From CAYOXD01 sp964407825 (GTDB taxonomy: Bacteria > Desulfobacterota > Desulfobacteria > Desulfobacterales > JAFDDL01), in contig CAYOXD010000095.1 of assembly GCA_964407825.1 (NCBI GenBank), forward strand, positions 1 through 12,386: a stretch of DNA of 12,386 bases. Direction: 5' to 3'. The translations under genes were made by a program, and so were the position numbers. How positions within the stretch are numbered: position 1 is the stretch's first letter; each line of letters starts with the position of its first letter. The notes beneath the pieces are model-generated. The model was not told the DNA's origin. It did not search any database and saw only the letters and a list, made by a program, of their open reading frames with translations. Of this stretch, positions 1 to 4,684 are shown in pieces.

Positions 1-659
1 TCGCTCATGGGCAGACGGCCGTCCTCCCGGGCGAGATAGGGGTGATAGTCCACCCCCTCCTTCACGGAGGTCCGCAGGCGATCCACCAGGGGGATCTCCC
101 CCTGCGCCGGTATCCTCAGGGCTTCGCGCATGTGTCCGATCACCTCGTCCAGAAGCAGGATAACCGGTGTGCGATAGGTCTCGGCGATGTTGAAGGCCTC
201 CACCGTCATGGCAAAGACATCCTGGTGATTGGAGGCGGTCAACGCCACGATGGCATGATCGCCGTGGGTGCCCCAGCGGGCCTGGTTGATGTCCCCCTGG
301 GAGACATGGGTGGGGTTCCCCGTGGAGGGCCCCCCCCGCTGAACGTTCACGATGACGCTGGGGATTTCCGTCATCACCGCATAGCCGAGGGCCTCCTGCA
401 TGAGGGAAAAACCGGGGCCGCTGGTGGCTGTCATGACTTTCCGTCCCACCAGGGACGCGCCGATAATGGCGCATATGGAGGCGATTTCATCCTCCATCTG
501 GATAAACCGACCGCCCCGGACCGGCAGGTGTCGGGAGAGGTGCTCGGCGATCTCCGTGGAGGGGGTGATGGGATAGCCTGCGAAAAATTCCAGCCCCGCG
601 TAAAGGGCCCCCTCCACGCAGGCTTCATTTCCCTGGACGAATCTGAGGTCATGGGTCAT
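1..659 (-). CDS. korA: 2-oxoacid:ferredoxin oxidoreductase, alpha subunit (KorA-type), 3' end missing
   Basis: The gene starts at the ATG at 659-657 and runs off the left edge, so only about 219 N-terminal residues are visible; the full family length is roughly 350-380. The protein shows the N-terminal domain of the alpha subunit of 2-oxoglutarate/2-oxoacid ferredoxin oxidoreductases: GYPITPSTEI near residues 28-37, QMEDEIASI near 54-62, ATSGPGFSLMQE near 78-89 and NVQRGGPSTG near 105-114. In the family this subunit works with the TPP-binding beta subunit to decarboxylate a 2-oxoacid oxidatively onto CoA, reducing ferredoxin in the cytoplasm. The start overlaps the end of the upstream ferredoxin-subunit gene by 11 nt, so translation is probably coupled. 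The substrate (2-oxoglutarate or a branched-chain 2-oxoacid) cannot be told from this part. The kor symbol follows the delta-alpha gene order; vor is an alternative. Confidence 0.93.
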   Translation of the reverse strand, partial: MTHDLRFVQGNEACVEGALYAGLEFFAGYPITPSTEIAEHLSRHLPVRGGRFIQMEDEIASICAIIGASLVGRKVMTATSGPGFSLMQEALGYAVMTEIPSVIVNVQRGGPSTGNPTHVSQGDINQARWGTHGDHAIVALTASNHQDVFAMTVEAFNIAETYRTPVILLLDEVIGHMREALRIPAQGEIPLVDRLRTSVKEGVDYHPYLAREDGRLPMS

Positions 660-870
660 GGTCAAGGGGCTCCGTTTCGATTTGGATGGCAAGATCCGGG
701 CATCTCCACTCGCACAACCGACAGCAGATGCACGCCTCTGGATGCGCCGCCGTCGCCTTATCCTCCTTGTCCAGGGCGAGCACCTTCTTTGGGCAGAAGG
801 CGACGCAGATGCCGCACCCCTTGCACCAGTCCCTCTCGATGAGATGTTCCTTCAGCTTATGCTTGCTCAT
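649..870 (-). CDS. korD: 2-oxoacid:ferredoxin oxidoreductase, delta (ferredoxin-like) subunit
   Basis: A 73-residue protein with two [4Fe-4S] cluster motifs: Cys16-19-22-26 in CKGCGICVAFCP, and Cys47-50-53-57 in CICCRLCEWRCP, with an extra Cys49 inside the second motif. This is the usual layout of the small ferredoxin subunit that passes electrons from the TPP-dependent core to an external ferredoxin. The ATG at 870-868 is preceded by GGGAGGC about 10 nt upstream. The stop lies inside the next gene, an 11-nt overlap with korA, so the two belong to one operon whose remaining subunits should lie left of the window. The nearest promoter region is inside the palindromic element at 895-1035. Confidence 0.93.
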   Translation of the reverse strand: MSKHKLKEHLIERDWCKGCGICVAFCPKKVLALDKEDKATAAHPEACICCRLCEWRCPDLAIQIETEPLDHDP

Positions 871-894
871 ATGGCTGGTGCCTCCCGCTCGTTA

Positions 895-1035
895 GTGTCC
901 ATCCAGAAATGGCCAATTTGACGGATATCCGCGTTGCGTGAAAAATTTAATCCTCGGAATATCAACTATATGCCTGCGGTCAAATTTTTCGTGCGCCTTG
1001 ATCTCAATCAAATTTGCCTATTTCTGGAGGGACAC
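895..1035. repeat. 141-bp palindromic, MITE-like element with long terminal inverted repeats
   Basis: The outer arms 895-921 and 1009-1035 are inverted copies: GTGTCC, then TCCAGAAAT, GGC and AATTTGA match, with two mismatches and one 1-nt indel over about 28 positions. Further in, GAAAAATTT at 940-948 is mirrored at 982-990, so the symmetry continues around a centre near 965. The interior has no open reading frame of note. CGTTA occurs at 890-894, abutting the left arm, and again at 1037-1041, one base beyond the right arm, as expected of a 5-bp target duplication with slightly ragged ends. It sits between the stop of the regulator gene (1068) and the ribosome binding site of korD. A small non-autonomous transposable element is the simplest reading; a large operator or cruciform-forming region is the alternative. 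Confidence 0.6.
998..1011 (-). promoter_or_regulatory. FNR/CRP-family operator, perfect TTGAT-N4-ATCAA
   Basis: The 14 bases are an exact match to the FNR consensus TTGATnnnnATCAA and are palindromic. Reading toward korD on the minus strand, a possible -10 element (CATATA or TATAGT, 973-966) begins 31-34 bp from the box centre. This is close to, though 2-4 bp longer than, the class II activator arrangement (centre near -41.5). The start site would then lie about 90 bp upstream of the korD ATG. The box lies in the inner part of the right arm of the palindromic element; the matching left-arm stretch (917-930) is degenerate. Regulation of an oxygen-sensitive ferredoxin enzyme by an FNR-like factor makes sense but is inferred. 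Confidence 0.5.
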
Positions 1036-1067
1036 GCGTTAATTTCTAATAAAATTGAAGGGGCCTG

Positions 1068-1703
1068 TCAAATGGACTCATCCTCCAGCAGCTTGCCAAG
1101 GGATTCGGGATCGAAGGATTCGATGACATTTCCCCTTTCGACCAGCTCCTGCATCTGATGGACCGTATTCTGGCAGAAGTGGACAAGGGAGCGCATCCAG
1201 GAGGACATGGGGTCCTCCTGGCCCAGCTCGTTTTCCATCTTTTCCCCCAGCGTCACGGTTGCCCGAAGATGCGCCTCCAGTTGGGAAAGCATCTGCTTCC
1301 GGCGGTGGTGCTTTTTGCGTTCCATTTCAATGAGGGGCAGCAACCGCTTGACGGAATACTCCACCAGGGCATCCCTCGGCGCATTGAACTGTTTTGAAAT
1401 GGACTCAATGGAATGAAGGGAGCGGCGCGAAATCACAAACGTTTTCTGAATCCGGTCCAGGCGGCCGAGCCGCGCATTTCTGGCCGCACGGGCAATGGCC
1501 TCCAGGCTCTGCTCGTCCTCGGTGAGATGGTCGAAAAGGGATTTTTGCTTAATTCCCAGCTGCCTGGCTACAATGCTGATGGCATCGATGCACCCCGTTG
1601 ACAGCCTGAAGGTGGCCCGTATCGATTGACGCCCCCGTAATTCGCGGCTGGTGTCTGAAAAGGAAAATGTCTGCTCAACATCTAACCTCTTGTCCTTACC
1701 CAT
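1068..1703 (-). CDS. Putative tandem ribbon-helix-helix DNA-binding protein with helical C-terminal region
   Basis: I chose the ATG at 1703-1701 because GGGAGGGA lies 3 nt upstream; the 38 residues that precede it in the longer open frame look like translated leader. The 211-residue protein is not one I can name. Residues about 26-61 (strand-like SIRATFRLS, helix CIDAISIVARQLG, turn, helix KQKSLFDHL) and about 84-125 (IQKTFVISR, helix SLHSIESISKQF, turn, helix DALVEYSVKRLLPLI) each follow the beta-alpha-alpha pattern of Arc/MetJ-type ribbon-helix-helix proteins. Two such units in one chain are known, for example in TraY. Residues 126-195 are charged and probably helical. The gene diverges from the hsp20 pair and precedes the palindromic element and korD, so either could be its target. 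The family call is by eye; a cytosolic helical protein with no DNA role remains possible. Confidence 0.75.
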   Translation of the reverse strand: MGKDKRLDVEQTFSFSDTSRELRGRQSIRATFRLSTGCIDAISIVARQLGIKQKSLFDHLTEDEQSLEAIARAARNARLGRLDRIQKTFVISRRSLHSIESISKQFNAPRDALVEYSVKRLLPLIEMERKKHHRRKQMLSQLEAHLRATVTLGEKMENELGQEDPMSSWMRSLVHFCQNTVHQMQELVERGNVIESFDPESLGKLLEDESI

Positions 1704-1721
1704 AAGTCCCTCCCTTCCAAG

Positions 1722-1734
1722 CCGGCGTCGCCGG
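1722..1734. repeat. 13-bp palindrome (CCGGCG-T-CGCCGG) in the leader of the RHH gene
   Basis: The two 6-bp G+C arms flank a single base and end about 7 nt upstream of the ribosome binding site of the minus-strand gene starting at 1703. It could be a dyad operator; as an RNA hairpin it would need to lose inner pairs to form a loop. Nothing else marks its function. Confidence 0.3.
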
Positions 1735-1871
1735 AAGCCCAAATGGCGGTGCCTGCAATGAATCCGTACGCACAAACGGCCAGTATCGCTGCCAGCCCCA
1801 TTCACCGGTGGCCTCATGACCTTTATCTAATATTACTAATTTAATAATGCAACAAAAATTTTCAAACGATA

Positions 1872-1899
1872 TTGACAATCAATTTTCTGTTTTTATCTT
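1872..1899 (+). promoter_or_regulatory. Candidate sigma70-type promoter for the hsp20 pair
   Basis: TTGACA (perfect -35) at 1872-1877 is followed after 16 bp by TATCTT at 1894-1899 (4 of 6 to TATAAT) inside the AT-rich stretch. The resulting leader would be about 80 nt long. It faces the first hsp20 gene at 1987. Confidence 0.5.
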
Positions 1900-1986
1900 T
1901 CGGTTAAAACAGGGGGCACGATGCCGGCACACCCTCCCCATTTTGAAAAATCCCATTGAAATCAATAAAAAAAGGAGGAAAGGGAG

Positions 1987-2445
1987 ATGATCTACAGAAG
2001 CGCTTTTGGACTTCCGGGCTGGAATATCAGAAATGCCTTCGATGAATTGAACCGCATGCGACGGCAGATGGACCAACTGTTCGACAGCATGTCCACCGGC
2101 TCACAGATCAGCTATCGTAGCGGGGTTTTCCCGGCCGTCAACCTGACGGAAGACAGTGAGGCCTATTATGTTCGGGCCGAACTGCCGGGACTGAAGGCCG
2201 ATATCCTGGAAATCGAGGCAACGGGCAAAAAGGTATCGATCACCGGCCAGCGGCAGATCCCAAGTGCCGGGCAGAACGCCAAATACCACCGCAGGGAACG
2301 CGAGTCCGGCCGCTTTTCCCGGGTCATCACCGTCCCGGGAGATATCGAATCGGCGAAGGTGGAGGCATCCTTGTCCAACGGTATCCTCACGGTCACCCTG
2401 CCCAAGGCGGAGGAGGCCAGGCCGAGACAGATCAGCATCCGTTAA
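1987..2445 (+). CDS. Hsp20/alpha-crystallin family small heat-shock protein (first of pair)
   Basis: A 152-residue small heat-shock protein, an ATP-independent cytoplasmic holdase that binds unfolding proteins as large oligomers. An N-terminal arm with Phe, Met and Arg-rich helices (residues 1-45) precedes an alpha-crystallin domain at about 46-141, which contains the typical AELPGLK (64-70) and the end signature SLSNGILTVTLPK (128-140). The C-terminal ISI at 149-151 is the I-x-I motif used for oligomer contacts. Length is normal for bacterial Hsp20. The ATG at 1987 has an excellent GGAGG 8 nt upstream after a poly-A stretch. A second, different Hsp20 gene follows after 30 nt, so the two are very probably cotranscribed and may form mixed assemblies. 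Confidence 0.95.
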   Translation: MIYRSAFGLPGWNIRNAFDELNRMRRQMDQLFDSMSTGSQISYRSGVFPAVNLTEDSEAYYVRAELPGLKADILEIEATGKKVSITGQRQIPSAGQNAKYHRRERESGRFSRVITVPGDIESAKVEASLSNGILTVTLPKAEEARPRQISIR

Positions 2446-2475
2446 TCAAAGCGCATCCCAAGGGAGGTGACATCC

Positions 2476-2886
2476 ATGGCAACCAACGATACGAGGGAAC
2501 TTCAGGCAAAAGAGAAACACGAAGTGACGCATCCTGCGGAAAAAACCCGGCCCGGGCTCATGTTTACCCCGGATGTGGACATTTTTGAAACCGACCAGGC
2601 GCTGACGCTGCTCGCGGACATGCCCGGGGTTACCCCGGAGAGGCTTACCATCGATCTTCGCGACAATGTCTTGACCATATCGGGAGAGGCGACGCGGTCG
2701 GCAGGGGGCAATGAAACTCCGTTGCTGGTGGAATATAACACCGGCACCTATTACCGGCAGTTTTCCCTCTCGGAAATCATCGATCAGGACAAAATCGATG
2801 CCAATCTGAAGGACGGGGTCCTGTGCCTGACCCTGCCGAAGGTGGAAAAGGCAACGCCGAGAAAGATCACCGTAACGGCCCAATAG
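2476..2886 (+). CDS. Hsp20/alpha-crystallin family small heat-shock protein (second of pair)
   Basis: A 136-residue Hsp20 paralogue that is clearly diverged from the preceding one. The N-terminal arm (1-28) is hydrophilic and lacks the aromatic residues usual in this region. The alpha-crystallin domain covers about 29-122, with DVDIFETDQALTLLADMPG (33-51) and the closing LKDGVLCLTLPKVE (111-124); the tail carries ITV (131-133) in place of the I-x-I motif. I start it at ATG 2476 because GGGAGGTGA lies 5 nt before it; the GTG at 2467 falls inside that ribosome binding site. The pairing of two unlike Hsp20 proteins is common in anaerobic Proteobacteria-like groups and suggests hetero-oligomers or a division of work, which is inference. 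Confidence 0.94.
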   Translation: MATNDTRELQAKEKHEVTHPAEKTRPGLMFTPDVDIFETDQALTLLADMPGVTPERLTIDLRDNVLTISGEATRSAGGNETPLLVEYNTGTYYRQFSLSEIIDQDKIDANLKDGVLCLTLPKVEKATPRKITVTAQ

Positions 2887-2911
2887 GGAGGCCCCACTGG
2901 TCCCGGACGAA

Positions 2912-2948
2912 CCGGAATCCGCCCCCACCTGCTGAGGGTGGATTCCGG
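2912..2948 (+). terminator. Stem-loop after the hsp20 pair, weak terminator candidate
   Basis: CCGGAATCC (2912-2920) pairs perfectly with GGATTCCGG (2940-2948), and C-rich and G-rich stretches inside can extend the stem. It begins 25 bp after the hsp20 stop codon. The sequence after it has no run of T, so it may be a 3' stabilising hairpin or a Rho-assisted stop rather than a strong intrinsic terminator. Confidence 0.4.
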
Positions 2949-3043
2949 CCGGCATCTCAAATAATCACAATCCAAACGGGAACCTGCAGGCAGTCGGCTG
3001 TTCCAGGGAGAAGACGCCTATGGCAAATTTTCAGCGCCGTGAA

Positions 3044-3065
3044 AAATGGGCACAAATGCCCATTT
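3044..3065. repeat. Perfect palindrome, 9-bp arms around CAAA
   Basis: AAATGGGCA (3044-3052) and TGCCCATTT (3057-3065) are perfect inverse copies with a 4-base centre. The site lies about 20 bp upstream of the likely -10 region of the cold-shock gene and about 100 bp before its ATG. It fits an operator bound by a dimeric regulator, or a hairpin in read-through mRNA from the hsp20 genes. The following bases are C-rich with only short T runs. Confidence 0.45.
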
Positions 3066-3162
3066 CCCCCTTGTCCTTTTGAGAGTATATTAGTTTGGAA
3101 CCCTAAAAAACGCCGTCCTTCGCATGGGGCTGGTGTGGCCGTTCCGGCAAAAGGAGGGACAC

Positions 3163-3375
3163 ATGCCTAAGGGAATCGTAAAATGGTTCAATGATTACGA
3201 GGGATATGGCTTCATTGAGGAGGAGGATGGGAGGTCCGACGTATTTGTGCTTCTCTCTGATGTCATCCCCAGCCGATCCAAGGGGTTCAGGCCGCTCAAA
3301 GAAGGGGATCGGGTGGCTTTCGACCTCAAAATCAACCATTCCGGCCCTTCAGCCGTCAACGTGAGGGTCGCCTGA
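3163..3375 (+). CDS. Cold-shock-domain protein (CspA family), atypical RNP2
   Basis: A 70-residue single cold-shock domain, a five-stranded beta barrel that binds single-stranded RNA or DNA in the cytoplasm. It opens with the family-typical GIVKWFND (4-11), has RNP1 as GYGFI (14-18) and ends in VNVRV (65-69). RNP2 reads VFVLLS (27-32), where most family members have VFVHxS; the usual His is Leu at position 30. The stretch after it (about 34-45) is slightly longer than usual. These changes could alter nucleic-acid binding. The ATG at 3163 was chosen over an in-frame ATG at 3124 because AAGGAGGGAC ends 2 nt before it and the domain starts exactly there. The 3' end overlaps the end of the opposite-strand gene by 20 bp. 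Confidence 0.93.
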   Translation: MPKGIVKWFNDYEGYGFIEEEDGRSDVFVLLSDVIPSRSKGFRPLKEGDRVAFDLKINHSGPSAVNVRVA

Positions 3376-3622
3376 TGGCAGGGACATCGCCCTGAGCCCG
3401 AGTTTCTTCGCAGTTACACCTACGCCCCCACTGACGCTTTTCCCACGGAAGTGCATGTCCCTGACACACCGGACAACAGAGCCACGCTTCCCCCTTGCGG
3501 GGACCATCCGGGCTGTTGCCGCGCCAGCTGCAGCGCACACAGTAATAATCGGCCGGACCCTTGGCGATCCGGCAGGCGCGGTCTTGTTTTTTCTCCATTG
3601 GTTCCATTACAGGATCAGGCAT
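3356..3622 (-). CDS. Small cysteine-rich, zinc-ribbon-like protein of unknown function
   Basis: An 88-residue hypothetical protein with eight Cys residues. Cys28-x2-Cys31 (YCVRC) and Cys50-x2-Cys53 (CPVC) are spaced like the two knuckles of a zinc ribbon; further Cys are at 17, 49, 69 and 71. The ATG at 3622-3620 is preceded 4-5 nt upstream by GGGGGAGGTG, a very strong ribosome binding site that favours a real gene. A longer frame reaching back to 3727 has no such support. The gene is convergent with the cold-shock gene, with stop codons overlapping by 20 bp, and diverges from nadK. I do not recognise the family; the basic tail after residue 60 may partly reflect the overlap. Confidence 0.6.
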   Translation of the reverse strand: MPDPVMEPMEKKQDRACRIAKGPADYYCVRCSWRGNSPDGPRKGEAWLCCPVCQGHALPWEKRQWGRRCNCEETRAQGDVPAIRRPSR

Positions 3623-3741
3623 CTCCACCTCCCCCCACGTGCTTAACCACCGTGGTACACCCCAAGCCTTACTATATACCTCGAACCTAAGAGCAGAAAC
3701 ACGGAAGTCAAGGCCTGGCGTCTCCATCCCCTTTTAACTAC

Positions 3742-3770
3742 TTGCCATTTCAGCAGGATAAATGTATGAC
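3742..3770 (+). promoter_or_regulatory. Candidate sigma70-type promoter for nadK-spoIID-fecR
   Basis: TTGCCA at 3742-3747 (5 of 6 to TTGACA) and TATGAC at 3765-3770 (4 of 6 to TATAAT) are separated by 17 bp, the optimum. The start would fall about 45 nt before the GTG at 3823. It lies in the 200-bp divergent gap 3623-3822, in which I see no other clear signal apart from an ACCACCGTGGT dyad near 3648. Confidence 0.5.
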
Positions 3771-3822
3771 ACAACACGAAGCCCGTGTACGGGACCATCC
3801 CTGAAAGGAGAGCTCAGAAAAA

Positions 3823-4683
3823 GTGCCTGATAAAATTGGCATTGTTGTGAAAGCCGACAAACGGGCGGAAGAAAAGGCCGATGCCTTCGAGGCATGGCTG
3901 AAGGACAGGCGAGTCCAGGTCATCCGGAGGGAGAGCTATGATCCAACCATACGGTTTTCCAACGCAAAAAAAAAGCAAACGGCTCCTTCGGACCTTTTCT
4001 GCATCTTCGCCCTTGGCGGCGATGGCACCTTTCTGAGCGCCGTCCGATGGATTGGCGACCAGCGGATTCCGATTATCGGCATCAAGTTCGGGGAGGTCGG
4101 CTTTCTCGCTGAGATATCGGAAGAGCGCCTCTTTTCAGCCGCCGAGCATATCCTCCTCGGCCAATTCACCACCCAGCCCCGGATGCGCCTTTTGACCACC
4201 GTTCACCGGGGGAAAACGGAAATCGCCCGCGAGACGGTATTAAACGATGTGGTGATCAACAAAGGGGCTCTCGCCCGGCTCGCGACCATGAACACCGCCA
4301 TCAACGATCGCCATCTGACCACCTATCGGGCCGATGGACTGATAGTAGCCACACCCACCGGCTCCACCGCCTATAACCTGGCGGCTGGCGGGCCCATCAT
4401 TCATCCCGACGTGGCAGGTATCGTCCTGGCGCCCATTTGTCCCTTTACCCTCACCAACCGGCCCCTGGTGGTCCCGGATACGGCGGTCATCAAAATCGAG
4501 CTGGCCCAGAAATCGACCAACATCATGCTCACCTTCGACGGGCAGGCAGGTCTCGAAATTGATGACCGGGACACCATCGTCGTAAGAAAGGGACAACATC
4601 CGATCAACATGATCACCATGCCGGCGCAGAATTATTTCGATGTCCTCAAGGCGAAGCTCAGCTGGAGCGGCTGCAGGGTTTAA
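3823..4683 (+). CDS. nadK: NAD kinase
   Basis: A 286-residue NAD+ kinase (PpnK/NadK), which phosphorylates NAD+ at the 2' position of its adenosine ribose using ATP or polyphosphate, the only route to NADP+. Visible signatures are the GGDGT loop at 65-69, GIKFGEVGFL at 86-95, NDVVI at 141-145, the long conserved ADGLIVATPTGSTAYNLAAG region at 170-189 and DGQ at 239-241. Length is normal. Translation starts at GTG 3823, with GGAGAG about 11 nt upstream, a rather long spacing. The stop is followed after 1 nt by the ATG of the next gene, so the two are translationally coupled. A run of nine A at 3966-3974 (three Lys codons) is a possible slippage site, but the frame is intact on both sides. Confidence 0.96.
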   Translation: MPDKIGIVVKADKRAEEKADAFEAWLKDRRVQVIRRESYDPTIRFSNAKKKQTAPSDLFCIFALGGDGTFLSAVRWIGDQRIPIIGIKFGEVGFLAEISEERLFSAAEHILLGQFTTQPRMRLLTTVHRGKTEIARETVLNDVVINKGALARLATMNTAINDRHLTTYRADGLIVATPTGSTAYNLAAGGPIIHPDVAGIVLAPICPFTLTNRPLVVPDTAVIKIELAQKSTNIMLTFDGQAGLEIDDRDTIVVRKGQHPINMITMPAQNYFDVLKAKLSWSGCRV

Positions 4684-4684
4684 C

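Larger units (their letters stand above)
1704..1986. other. Divergent intergenic region between the RHH gene and the hsp20 pair
   Basis: This 283-bp gap separates two divergent genes. The half nearest the RHH gene (1704-1815) is G+C-rich and contains the 1722-1734 palindrome. The middle (about 1816-1910) is strikingly AT-rich compared with the rest of the window and holds the likely promoters for both directions. Toward the minus-strand gene I see only weak candidates, for example TTGTTG-17-TATTAG on the minus strand. No CIRCE heat-shock operator (TTAGCACTC-N9-GAGTGCTAA) is visible. Confidence 0.6.
2887..3162. other. Intergenic region between hsp20 pair and cold-shock gene
   Basis: The 276-bp gap contains a stem-loop after the second hsp20 gene (2912-2948), a perfect 9-bp-armed palindrome (3044-3065) and a short AT-rich patch with TATATT at 3086-3091 that could be a -10 element for the cold-shock gene. 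No good -35 lies at the right distance. If that -10 is used, the cold-shock mRNA would have a leader of about 65 nt. No open reading frame in the gap looks coding. Confidence 0.55.

Noticed and set aside
42..842. Open frame of 266 codons on the plus strand opposite korA and korD
   Set aside because: Antisense to two well-supported genes; the composition is unlike a folded protein.
1915..1928. GG-N10-GC arrangement resembling a sigma54 promoter ahead of hsp20
   Set aside because: The -12 part lacks the TTGC core, and this minimal pattern is frequent in G+C-rich DNA.
1936..1944. CCCCATTTT resembling a heat-shock sigma32 -10 element ahead of hsp20
   Set aside because: No CTTGAA-type -35 lies 13-17 bp upstream, so it is unlikely to be used as such.
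3679..3687. CCTCGAACC, which reads as GGTTCGAGG on the minus strand like a tRNA T-loop
   Set aside because: No acceptor, D or anticodon arms can be folded around it.
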